Source: Gautieria morchelliformis (taxonomy: Eukaryota; Basidiomycota; Agaricomycetes; Gomphales; Gomphaceae). Taken from it: DNA of 64,000 nt. Both the position numbers and the translations under genes were made by a program. The stretch lies in assembly GCA_015179125.1 (NCBI GenBank), contig WHVA01000078.1, positions 62,001 through 126,000 of the forward strand, given 5' to 3'. The notes below the pieces were generated by a model. That model made no database searches. It saw nothing but the letters and a program-made list of their open reading frames with translations, and was not told the origin of the DNA. Every line of letters starts with the position of its first letter. Position 1 is the stretch's first letter. Positions 1 to 10,170 of this stretch are shown here, one piece after another.

Positions 1-990
1 GGAAACCTTGCCTTAACCTATCGAAGTATGGGCCAGTGGAAGGATGCTAAAGAGCTGGAGGTTCAAGTCCTGCAGGCAGGAAAGAGGGTCCTTGGTGAGG
101 AGCATCCTAACACCCTGGTGGCCATGGGAAACCTTGCCTTAACCTATTGGTGTCTGGGCCAGTGGAAAGATACTGAAGAGCTGCAGGTTCAAGTCCTGGA
201 GATAGGGAAGAGGGTGCTTGGTGAGGAGCATCCTGGCACCCTGATAGCCTTGGGCAACCTTGCCTTAACCTATTGGAGTCTGGGCCAGTGGAAGGATGCT
301 AAAGAGCTGCAGGATCAAGTCCTGGAGGCAAGGAAGAGGATCCTTGGTAAGGAGCATCCTGACACCCTGAGAGCCATGGGAAACCTTGCCTCAATCTATC
401 GGAATTTGGGCCAGTGGAAGGATGCTAAAGAGCTGGAGGTTCAAGTTCTGCAGGCAAGGAAGAGGGTCCTTGGTGAGGAGCATCCTGACAGTCTGACAGC
501 CAGGGGCAACCTTGCCTTAACCTATCGGATTCTGGGCCAGTGGAGGGATGCTGAAGAGCTACAGGTTCAAGCCCTAGAGATAGGGAATAGGGTCCTTGGT
601 GAGGAGCATCCTGGCACCCTGACGGCCATGGGCGACCTTGCAACAACCTATCGGAGTCTGGGCCAGTGGAAGGATGCTAAAGAGATGGAGGTTCAACTCC
701 TGGAGGCAAGGAAGAGGGTCCTTGGTGAGGAGCATCCTGACACCCTGATCACCATGGGTAACCTTGCCGAAACCTATTGGAATTTGGGCCAGTGGAAGGA
801 TGCTGAAGAGCTTCAGGTTCAAGTCCTGGAGGCAAGGAAGAGGGTCCTTGGCAAGGAGCATCCTCATACCCTGAGGGCTATGGCAATCCTTGGCTCAACC
901 TATTTGGGCCTGGGCCAGTGGAAGGATGCTGAAGAGCTGTACATTCAAGTCATGGAGGCAAGGAAGAGGTCCTTGGTAAGGAGCTGTTAG
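1..990 (+). CDS. TPR-repeat protein, C-terminal part (kinesin-light-chain-like)
   Basis: The reading frame is open from base 1, so only the 3' end of the gene is present. It contains eight tandem 42-residue units with the pattern GNLALTY..LGQWKDAEEL..QVLEARKRVLGEEHPDTL, the TPR_10/TPR_12 type. In agaricomycetes such arrays usually form the C-terminal sensor part of NB-ARC or patatin/TPR proteins, where they bind other proteins; any N-terminal domain lies outside the window. The DNA units are 126 bp and nearly identical, so they probably expand and contract by recombination. The last unit breaks off: after KR the run GGG of the other units is GG (about 967-969), which shifts the frame and gives a stop at 988-990. 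That is either the natural end or a frameshift truncation. No membrane segment is visible. Confidence 0.8.
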   Translation, partial: GNLALTYRSMGQWKDAKELEVQVLQAGKRVLGEEHPNTLVAMGNLALTYWCLGQWKDTEELQVQVLEIGKRVLGEEHPGTLIALGNLALTYWSLGQWKDAKELQDQVLEARKRILGKEHPDTLRAMGNLASIYRNLGQWKDAKELEVQVLQARKRVLGEEHPDSLTARGNLALTYRILGQWRDAEELQVQALEIGNRVLGEEHPGTLTAMGDLATTYRSLGQWKDAKEMEVQLLEARKRVLGEEHPDTLITMGNLAETYWNLGQWKDAEELQVQVLEARKRVLGKEHPHTLRAMAILGSTYLGLGQWKDAEELYIQVMEARKRSLVRSC

Positions 991-1090
991 TGGTTGGGTG
1001 GAGGATCAGAGCTTGAGGCTCAGTCTGAACTGGAGTAGTATTGATGCCATGTATGCAGTGCTAGTTTTACAGAGCTCCTACCATGTCTAT

Positions 1091-2117
1091 TGTCAAGGTT
1101 GGTTTTTAGGTGTTAATATCATGTATTAGTGAACACAGCGAATGCCCGAATAACTTGTGCAAAGAGATATGCCGTTCGGTGAATAGAGTGAACCAATAAA
1201 TGTTCAGAAGATAAGAGGGCTACCCAATCGGGGTTCGCCCTATCTACAGTCGTAGCGAAATAGCCCATGGCACTTGACGATGTAATGTGCAAGGTGTCAC
1301 GGAAGGGTTGTTTAAGTAGCAACAATCCTTTCACCGGTGAAGGCGCTCCTTCGGAGCCCTTCGCTGACAGCGCAGATGACAGTTTGAAAGCTAGGGTAAC
1401 GAAGATGAAGTACGAAAACTCACCAGTGATGCCTAAGCCTTCCTCTGGTCGAAGATAGAAATCTACAGGAGAGGGCTCAAGATGATAGTCACAGTGAGGT
1501 CAAGGTTTGCCCAAGATAGACATATGATAATTGAACTGGGGAATATACATGCGAATGTAGACTACTTATATCAAATGCCCGTATGGTATCAGCGAATAGG
1601 AAAGAGGCCGTCATGAGTCAGGGTTGGATAGGGGTGTGCAGTCATGATACAAATAGATGAAATAAACATACAATAGAATGAAAGAGGAGTGTGAACATGA
1701 AACGACAGAGAGGAAAGAGCGAAGGCACCTATGTACGAAAACACGCCTTGGGACCTGCATATATGCCACCCTGCACAGACTCTTCTTCTGCTGGGTTGAT
1801 CCCACACGACCTACGGTAGGATGTCCCGCGAATGCATCCTGGCCATATGAACACCTAAAGGGGTTGGATCGAGAATATGATGGGGCCAGTGATGAACCAT
1901 CACGCCGGGTAAAGGGTGTCGATCGTGTTTGATGGCGTGCCTGCTGGCGAATGATGCGAGGAGCGAATGGTCGTTCGGCGAATGTGGCGAAGAGCGAATG
2001 GAGTGAACATGGAGGAGGAGTGGTTGGAGGGTAGGGCGACCTCAGGTGAAGATGCAGGAGGAATGATGAGAGGGGGCAGAGAGACAGAGAGGTAAGGGAA
2101 ATAGACGGGTCATGACA
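1091..2117 (-). repeat. LTR of gypsy family 1, copy A (truncated element)
   Basis: A 1027-bp LTR bounded by TGTCA and TGACA. It matches the LTRs at 2637, 3843 and 10171. On the minus strand the bases beyond 2117 (AGGAGGGGGG next to TGTCATGAC) read as a polypurine tract followed by an LTR start, so this is the 3' LTR of a minus-strand element. No matching 5-bp target duplication is present, in keeping with truncation of the rest of the element near 2394. Confidence 0.85.
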
Positions 2118-2393
2118 GTACCCCCCTCCTAGCTTTGGAGTCCAATGATGTCGCATCCTAGGGTGGCAGAAAAGGTGTTAAAGACGTAATGGGTCCCCCG
2201 ATGAGATCTCTGAGGTCTGGGCCCTGCCTCGCTGCATGGTCTGTGCATGGCTCCACCTTCTGTTTAAAAACGCTTTGCGGCATGGGACTATGGAACCCAT
2301 CCAAGCACCCAAGCCAGACACACGGGTCCCTATGACGACTCCTAGGTACTTGACACTCCTCGATCGATCGCAGGCGGTGCTGAAGGTTTGGCT
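2118..2393 (-). mobile_element. Internal 3' remnant of gypsy family 1
   Basis: This stretch aligns by eye with 5118-5390 of the full-length element: the C-rich polypurine complement, a GACGTAAT.G..CCCCGAT block and a TTTAAAA box. It is diverged and has no usable reading frame. It ends abruptly at about 2393, where a segment that recurs at 63225 begins. Confidence 0.65.
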
Positions 2394-3842
2394 GGTGAGA
2401 CCTAGCTATCGGAATGTATAGCATACCTTGTTCGTACCGAAGGAATGAGTGGGGCTAGTATCGATAGAGCTTGAATGCACGACCAGCCGCAGGAATAGAG
2501 CACCAAGCGTGCTCAATGCTCATCCGATGCAGCATCTATTTGAGTGGAAGAGATTGGTGACAGGAGTTCCCAAGAGATGAAGGCGACCGTATCACCGTAC
2601 GTCGAGAGTCCAGTAGCGCTTTAACCGTTGGGATAGTGTCAAGATTGGTTTTCAGGCGTTAATATCGTGTATTAGTGAACACAGTGAATGCCCGAATAAC
2701 TTGTGCCAATAAGTATGCCGTTCGGCGAATAGATGAACCGATGAATGTTCACAAGGTAAGAGGGTTGCCCGAGCGGGGCTCACCCTATCTACAGTCGTAG
2801 CGAAATAGCCCGTGGCACTTGACAATGTAACGTGCAAGGTCTCACGGAAGGGCTGTCTAAGTCTCGACAATCCCTTCGCCAACAGCACAGAAAATGGTTC
2901 GAAGGCTAAGGTAACGAAGATGAAGTATGAGAACTCACCAGTGGCGCCTAAGTCCTCTGCTAGTCGAAGATGGAAATCTCCAAGAGAAGGCTTAAGACGA
3001 TGACCACAGCGAGGTCAAATTTGCACAAGATGAACGACGTATGATAATTGAACTGGAGAATATACATGCGAATGTAAACTACTTATATCGAATGCCCGTA
3101 AGGTATCAGCGAATAGGAAAGAGGCTGTCACGAGTCAGGGTTGGATAGGGGTGCGCAGTCATGATACTAAGTAGATGGAACAAACATACAATAGAGTGAG
3201 GGGAGAATGTGAACATGAAACGACGGAGAGTAAAGGGGGCGAAGGCACTTATGGACAAAACCATGTCTTGGGACTTGCATACACGCTACCCTGCACGGAC
3301 TCTTCGTTTACTGGGTTGATCCCGCACGGCCTATGGAAGGGACATCCTGCGACCACACTTTGGTCATACGAACACCCAATGGGGTTGGATTAAGAAGATG
3401 ATGGGGTTAATGATGAACCATTATGCCGGGTGAATGGTATTGATTATATTTGATGGCATGCCTGCTGGCGAAATGCGCGAGCAGCGAATAGCGGTTCGGA
3501 GAATGGGGCGAACAGCGGGTAGAGTGGATGTAGAGGAGGTGTGGTTGGTGGGTGTGGCGAACTCTGGCGAAGATGCTAGGGAGTGACGAGGGGGAACATA
3601 GAGGAGCGCAGTAGGAGAAATAAACCGGTCATGACAGATAGCCAGTTAGAATGTGGATTGAATGCTGAGATCATGTACATTGGTGTCTGGTGACTCTGGT
3701 TGACAGCTAGCATAATGTTGATTCAAAATGGACAACCTAGAAACTGAAAAAACAGTATGTTTGACCTACCCCATGTTAGATGGTCGGCGCTACTCACAAG
3801 TGAGAAGAAATAAACGCTATATGTACTTATCCGGCACGGTGG
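2394..3842. repeat. Duplicated segment (matches 63225-63672), split by a solo LTR
   Basis: Bases 2394-2636 match 63225-63467, and bases 3642-3842 match 63468-63672, with scattered substitutions. In this copy the two halves are separated by the solo LTR at 2637-3636. No convincing coding frame was found in the segment. Its right edge, ending CACGGTGG, is where the full-length gypsy begins. Confidence 0.85.
2637..3636 (-). mobile_element. Solo LTR of gypsy family 1 with GATAG target duplication
   Basis: A 1000-bp LTR with TGTCA...TGACA ends, flanked by GATAG at 2632-2636 and again at 3637-3641. The related segment at 63463-63467 has a single GATAG with no insertion, so the empty site is seen directly. 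The solo structure implies LTR-LTR recombination after insertion. Confidence 0.9.
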
Positions 3843-5117
3843 TGTCAAGATGGGTTTTTAGGTGTTAATATCATGTATTAGTGAACACAGCAAATGCCCG
3901 AATAACTTGTGCGAATAAGTATGCCGTTCAGCGAATGGGTGAACCAATGAATGTTCACAAGGTAAGAGGGTTTGCCTAAACGGGGCTCACCCTATCTACA
4001 GTCATAGCGAAATAGCCCATGACTCTTGATGATGTAACGTGCAAGGTCTCACGGAAGGGCTGTCTAAGTCTTGACAATCCCTTCGCTGGCGAAGGTGTTC
4101 CTTCGGAGCCCTTCGCCAACAGCACAGAAAATGGTTCGAAGGCTAAGGTAACGAAGATGAAGTATGAGAACTCACCAGTGATGCCGAAGTCCTCTGCTAG
4201 TCGAAGATGGAAATCTCCAAGAGAAGACTTAAGACGGTGACCACGGCGAGGTTAAAGCTGCACAAGATGAACGATGTATGATAATTGAACTGGGGAATAT
4301 ACATGCGAATGTAAACTACTTATATCGAATGCTCATAAGGTATCAGCGAATAGGAAAGAGGCCGTCACAAGTCAGGGTTGGATAGGGGTGCGCAGTCATG
4401 ATACAGCATAGATGAAAGAAACATACAATAGAATGTGAGAAGAGAGAGAATATGAAACGACAGAGAGTAAAGGTGGCGAAGGCACTTATGGACAAAACCA
4501 TGTCTTGGGACCCGCATACATGCTACCCTGCACGGACTCTTGGTCTACTGGGTTGATTCCGCACGACCTATGGAGGAAATGCCCTGCGAACACGCTTTGA
4601 CCATACGAACGCCCAATGGGGTTGGATTAAGAAGACGATGGGGTTAATGATGAACCATCATGCCGGGTGAATGGTATCGATCGTATTTGATGGTGTGCCT
4701 GCTGGTGAATGATGCGAGCAGCGAATACCCGTTCAGCGAAATGCAAGGAAGGGCGAACAGAGGTGACATAGGGGGGGAGAGGTCGAGGTGGAGGGCGAAG
4801 CCGAGCGAATACTGAGGAGGAGTAGCGAAAGGGAAAATGGGGATACCAAGGTGCAGGAAGTACACAGGTCATGACAATCCAACTATCAGAACACCATCGG
4901 GAGAGGGTCGAGCAGAGGAGGTGGTAGGCCCAGTGATGACTTGTCAAGTCAGTCCAAAGCCGTTGGTCGTGCGTTTAACGGCGTGGCGATGGTAATGGGC
5001 GCGAATCAGCGAACATCGGTTGCCGAACATGACAATGGCGATCGGAACGAACACGGAAATGGGGTGAGAAATGGCAGGACAGAGCACCTGAGTATGAGGA
5101 ATAAATGCGTCATGACA
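3843..5117 (-). repeat. 3' LTR of the pol-less gypsy (copy C)
   Basis: It starts TGTCAAG and ends CATGACA on the plus strand. It pairs with 10171-11444; most differences are CG in one copy against TG or CA in the other, and at some sites both copies have decayed differently (CAGCAAAT against CAGTGAAT, with CAGCGAAT in copy A). Confidence 0.9.
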
Positions 5118-5243
5118 GCACCCCCCTCCTAGCTTCGGAGTCCAACGACGTAGTGCTCTAGGATGGGGGACGAGTTTGAGGACGTAATAGTGCCCCCGAT
5201 ACGATCTCTCGCCGCCTGGTCCATGCACGGTTCAGCCCTGGGC

Positions 5244-5250
5244 TTTAAAA
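5244..5250 (+). promoter_or_regulatory. TATA-like box of the antisense gene
   Basis: TTTAAAA lies about 50 bases upstream of the ATG at 5298. A TTTAAAA box is also kept in the truncated copy near 2263. The position fits a basal promoter that reads away from the 3' LTR into the element's opposite strand. Inference only. Confidence 0.35.
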
Positions 5251-5297
5251 GGCGTTGGGATGTGAGGCAACGGGTCCATTTCACCACTCAATTCCTC

Positions 5298-6712
5298 ATG
5301 GCTGATAACGAATCGCCTTCTTTCTCCGTGCCTATCGAGCGAACGCGGGTAAAGCTGAAGGTTCGCCCTGACTTTCGGGGGGACTTGCGCGAAGAGGTGG
5401 AGGAATGGGTTGCCGAGGCTGAAGAACTGCAGGTAAGAGAGCTCTCAGATCAAGTCTTTCGCTGAACACCCGATCGTAGGCCGAGCTGTGGACCACGTTG
5501 CGTGTCGAAGCGATCGCGGATCCCGACTTCGAACGTCCGTCGGATGTGGACGACCTGGCGAAGGAGGTGAAGGAAGCGAAGGAGTGGCTTGGGGGTGCGG
5601 GCTTCCTGCTTAGCCCAGAGTTCCTTGATGCCGGGATGAACGCGGTGCAAGGGAAGACAGCTTTGCGGGGCCCGTCGAAGGAGGCCGAGGTAGTGGGGGA
5701 TGCTACGAAGGGGCTTGAAAGTACGTGACACGTATTCGTTCGCTAGCCAGGCTAATTCGGAGCTCTGTCAAAGATCCTGCTCCTGTTGTTGAACCCATCG
5801 CTGCACCACCGGAATCTCTCCGACCCTCAACTGTAGGTCCGTCAATGGGCATGAAACGTCAACCGATGTTTCTTTCGTCCGAGGACGAAGGCGACGGTGC
5901 TCCGCCACTGAAGAAGCCTCGCAAGGAACGCGCTTGGAGCCCTACGCCCGAGATCGTCGCAGTTGAGCCAACTCCTTCCCATCGTCGCAAGGGTCGGGCG
6001 ACTGCGCTGGTGGCCGAAGCGGACAAGGTCCCGCAGTCGGTGGCGAAACATGGCTACCCTGAGCATGCATATTTGCTCGGGTGGCTGATTTATCAAGGGG
6101 TAAGCAGCATGGTTCTTTGTTGAAGTACTTTGCCCGCTGACTGCGTACTTCCCCGTAGCGCGACATATTGAAGAGGCCTGCGAAGTGTGGGTGATGTCTT
6201 CGCTATGGTCACACTTGCAGCGGCGAGGCAGGAAGGATGTGTGGACGCTGTATTCGCGATCGCCAGGGTTGTGTCGCGGCAGAAGGTAAGTTTCCATCGC
6301 CGTTATTCCTCCTACACCGTTCGAGCTCATGTGGAGTCCTTGTACCTCCTCTAGAGTACGTGGCGAAGGATGAGAAGGATAGTCGAGAGCCAGAGGTGAA
6401 GGAGCGGGGCTCGAAGGGAAAGAGTAAGGGGAAGGCGAAGGATAAGGGATTGACGACGGGTTCATCCTCGATTTCGTCGAAGGGTGTCCTTGGTATGTTT
6501 GTTACGCCCTTCCTTCGAGCATCCCTGGCTGATTCCCAGATACCTCTGAAGGCACCCGAACGTCTACACTGGCCGGCGAGGAGAGGATGGAGGAGCTGGT
6601 GGAGAGGTCGGAGGATCTGATGAGGAGTGTGTCTAGAAAGTTGAACGATTTAAGCGGAGAGGTGTTGGAACTAGAGGGGGTCCAGGCGATGATCAGGAAG
6701 CTAACGAAATAG
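5298..6712 (+). pseudogene. Antisense gypsy gene with Zn2Cys6-like cluster (copy 1)
   Basis: The gene runs opposite to gag. Six exons fit one frame: 5298-5432, 5480-5720, 5774-6099, 6159-6285, 6355-6492, 6540-6712, with GT..AG introns of 47-69 nt and total length divisible by three (379 codons plus stop). After a charged N-terminus and an acidic/basic linker (EDEGDG, KKPRKERAW), exon 4 encodes six cysteines spaced CX2CX6CX7CX2CX6C, the spacing of fungal Zn2Cys6 clusters, including CLRYGHTC and CGRCIRDRQGC. The C-terminus (ERMEELVERSEDLM, KLNDLSGEV) looks like a coiled coil. One in-frame TGA (6192-6194) falls between the first two cysteines, where CGA (Arg) is expected. A start at 5163 is possible in frame, but 5298 matches the spacing of copy 2. 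DNA binding is inferred only from the cysteine spacing. Confidence 0.7.
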
Positions 6713-7928
6713 GGTAGAGTCTGTGATAATCCTTTTTGTGAATATAGAAGCATTGTTTCTCTTGAAGCCCTAGATGGTGTGCTACGTCTTGGGTCTCTTC
6801 GGGGACTTCACGTGGGAGTACGCGAACGTGGCTATAAGCGACGCCAACTGGAAGCGGTGTTCGCGAAGTTTGTGCAAAGTGATCACCAAGTTTTCCGAAT
6901 GTAGGGGTTGTGAGGGTTTGTATAGTGCTTAAGCACTCACCCCCCCTTTATGGCACACGTCGCCCCGACGGGTAAAATTGACTGGGGTGGTTCGTGACTA
7001 GTAAATAGTTTGCCGTCCACGGCGAATGTCTGTGCGAAAACAGCAAGATTCGGGATAGGAAGGGGCAAAGAAAGGAAGAGACACCTGGTGGAAGGACCAA
7101 GGTGGGATAGGATAGTCCAGTCACCGTGTTTGGGGCGTAACCCAAGAACAGCGGGGACGAGTATAAAGCAGCGATATGGAGGACTCGGTAGAGTGATGCT
7201 CGATAGGCTTTCGCTGAGGTAGCGAATAGTTTGCCGTTCATGTCGAATGTCTGTGTGAAAACAGGAAGATTCGGCATAGGAAAGGGCGAAGAAGGAAACA
7301 ACACCTGGTGGAAGGGCCGAGGTGTAATAGAGTAGTTCAATCACCGTGTTCAGGGCGTAACCCAAGGATGGCGGGGATGAGTATAAAGCAGCGATATGGA
7401 GGACTCGGTAGAGTGATGCTCGATAGGCCTTTGCTGAGGTAGTGAATAGTTTGCCATCCGTGTCGAACGTCTGTGTGAAAACAGGAAGATTCGGGATAGG
7501 AAAGGGCGAAGAAAGAAACAACACCTGGTGGAAGGGCCAAGGTGGAATGGAGTAGCCCAATCGCCGTGTTCCAGGTGTAACCCAAGAATAGCGGGGACGA
7601 GTCCTCAGAATGTGTGTTGGAGGTAACTAAAGAGTGTTTATGTGGTGGAAATATCTATCGAAGTGAAGTTTACTGAATGAGATGAAGATCTACGCGTTCG
7701 GCGAACGAGATGAGTAGTGGCTAGTGTGCTAACAAGGAGAAGGAGACATTGTTCGAGAATTGGGGCGGTGAATTTTGAGAACTAGGATGAGAGGAGGAGG
7801 AATCGGAGACTGAGAAGGTGTACATGGATGGAGAGATAAAGGAGGCAGGATATCCGTACAGAGTGGATAGCGTCATTGTTCGAAGGAGTAAAATGATCCA
7901 TTCTTAACACCACAGAGGGATCGCGAGC
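6713..7928. other. Non-coding interior where pol would lie
   Basis: Between the end of the antisense gene and the end of gag, 1.2 kb holds the 220-bp tandem repeat and A/G-rich sequence. No pol motif is seen on either strand. The open frames crossing it are repeat-derived and lack codon structure. Confidence 0.6.
7005..7601. repeat. Three tandem copies of a ~220-bp unit
   Basis: Units start at about 7005, 7226 and 7446 with ATAGTTTGCC. They share blocks such as CACCTGGTGGAAGG and GGAGGACTCGGTAGAGTGA. Periods are 221 and 220 bp, and the third unit is shorter. They differ by scattered substitutions, many at CpG. Confidence 0.85.
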
Positions 7929-10123
7929 TTAGTCTTCCACGGGAAAGCTTTCGCTATCTTCGGGAACCTCTTTGAGAATCGCAACCTGAGGGTCGCCTTC
8001 GAGAGTGAAGATAGCTCTGCCAGTGGTTGAGGCAGACTCTTGAAAGCGGCACCCCTTTGTGTGATGTGTGGGGGGTTTGCCGCAATAAGGGCAAAGGCCT
8101 TTGGTTTTTCGTTGCTCTTTCTCGGCTTCAGTCAGATGTCCGGTAGCATTGAGGATGCCGGAAAGATCTTTCTGTTCGTCTGGCTTGGCTGCGGCAGAGG
8201 GTCTGGGTCGAGCGTTAGCACGTGGCGTAGAAGAAGGTTCGGAAGAGGAAGGGGGACGAATAGAGGTTGTAATCTGTTTTTCACCTTGGCGCTCCCAGTA
8301 GCGATTGTCAATGCGAAGAGCCTGACGTTTGAGATCGTCGAGGCTTTCGGGATGTTCGTAGGAGAGCATGTGGTCTTTGATGCGCTCGGCGAGGCTGTTG
8401 TAGAAAGCGTCGTAAAGGGCGGCATCGTTCCACTCGACGTAAGAGGACAACTCAGCGAATGTGGTCATGTGGCGATTGACACGATGGGTGTCGAGCATCT
8501 TGAGCCTGCGAATAGCTCGCTCGGATACCTGGATGATGTCGGCCTGACCGAAAAGACGATTAAGTTCGTTGACAAAGATAAGCCAGTTGCTCCGAATGGG
8601 AGGTTCTGGGAACTGAATGAGAAAAGGTTGCCACCAAATCAAAGCAATGTCGCTGAGGTAGGATGCTGCGTAGGAGACCCGCTGTCGCTCCTGCTGAAAC
8701 TTTCGGGGCTTGTTGTCGAAGACCATAATACAACTAGTGATGAATGTTCGGAGAAGGCGGGGTTCTTTCCCTGTGAATTTGTCAGGTTTCGCAGCGTCGG
8801 AGTCACCATCAGGGGCGGCCGGAGGGTAGGCGAAAGGAAAGGGGTAATAGGGATTCCACGGGAACCCTGGTTGCGGCCAAGGCCCTCCACCAAAGGGCGG
8901 AGGTGGGCCAGGAGGTCCGGGGGCCCAGGTGGCCCGGGAGGCCCGATCGGAGGCATTCCGAAATGGGGGAATGGTGGCCCGAGAGGTGGTGGAGGAGGCG
9001 GTGCAGGCCCGCCAGGTGGGGCAGGAATCTGTGCCGGAGGTTGCTGCGGGGGAGGTCGTCCTGCGAAGGGGTGAGGCTGTCCAGCGAATGGAAGAGGCGC
9101 AGGCCCACCAGGTGGGGCAGGAATCTGGGCCGGGGGCTGTTGCAGGGGAGGTAGTCCTGCGAATGGAAGAGGCACAGGCCCGCCAGGTGGGGCAGGAATC
9201 TGGGCTGGAGGTTGGTACAGGGGAGGTTGTCCCACAAACGGGTGAGGTTGTCCTGCGAATAGAGGTGGGGCACTGCCGAAAGGCAAAGCATTCGGGTCAT
9301 AATAGGGCACGCCAGTAACGGGATAGCCAAGATTTTGCTCGGGCGCAGGGTCAGCATGATGTCCCTGGTCCGCCAAAGGTGCCTCACGAGGGGAAGTAGG
9401 TTGAGAGCTGACTTGAGTATGGTCACTATGTACCGAATGGTGAAGACTGCGAAGAGCCTGCGAAGAGTGCAAAGAAACATGTGAGTGATGCGAATGAGAT
9501 GAAGAGTTGTGCGAAACGGGTGTGCGAGCCCGAGATTCTGCATGTACAGGGGTGGTATGCCTAGAATTGAGAGGAGGTGTAGGCTCGGGATTAAGAGGAC
9601 GCTGGGCGTAGTGCACGTCGAGAAAAGGGTTTGGAGTGTGACTAGGTGAAGCAGGTGGCAAGTGGGGTCATGCGAAGGCGGATTGTAATCAGAGTCCTGA
9701 AGCACCGGCAATCCGAGGGAGCCTAGAAGGATAAGGTTCTTGAAATGTGCTAGGGTTCTGTGGGTGACCGCTGGGCGAATTAGGGGCGAATAAGCGGCGT
9801 AAAGAATCGGCGCCGGGCCTATGACTAGACATGGGGGTGCTGGCTGAAAGTGGTTGCTGAGGGGAGAAATGCTGTTTGCCTGGAGTCAGCTGCCGTTGAA
9901 CATCAAAAAGAGGCGGTGATGCCTGCTCGGGGACCGGGTGGTATGGTGTAGGCCGAGATGCAGACATGGCGACGAGGCGGGAGAAAGGGATGATGTCCTC
10001 TGTGGGGTTTTGCGAAGGGAACGAGGCGGAAGCTGCTCACCTCTGGAGTGGTGCTGGAGTAGGAACTGGACCTGTCGAGCGGGTTCTATGGACAACAGGG
10101 TTTTCTTGTTGTGTAGATGACAT
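7929..10123 (-). pseudogene. Gag polyprotein of gypsy family 1, decayed
   Basis: It reads leftward from an ATG at 10123 (MSSTQQENPVVHRTRSTG) and from an in-frame-like region starting at 9967. The N-terminal half is proline-rich and contains a triplicated block (QPPAQIPAPPGGPAP, about 8960-9220). The core (8726-7929) carries a Retrotrans_gag-like region (RVSYAASYLSDIALIWW) and a zinc knuckle CPYCGKPPTHHTKGC. Defects: two TGA codons between 9690 and 9660 in CGA-expected contexts, and a frameshift near 8850 that separates the proline-rich region from the core. Gag would form particles and package element RNA. No protease or RT follows the stop at 7929. Confidence 0.75.
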
Positions 10124-10170
10124 AAAAAAATAGGGTAATGCTTTGACTGTAGCTGTTAGTTCAATTATAC

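Noticed and set aside
6937-7585. Minus-strand frames of up to 207 codons
   Set aside because: They are produced by the 220-bp tandem repeat and show only repeat-derived, low-information sequence.
8040-9711. Long frames on both strands over the gypsy gag region (344 codons plus, 300 codons minus)
   Set aside because: They overlap the proline-rich gag segment in other frames; repeats of that segment keep all frames open. Only the frame with the Gag domain and zinc knuckle is supported.
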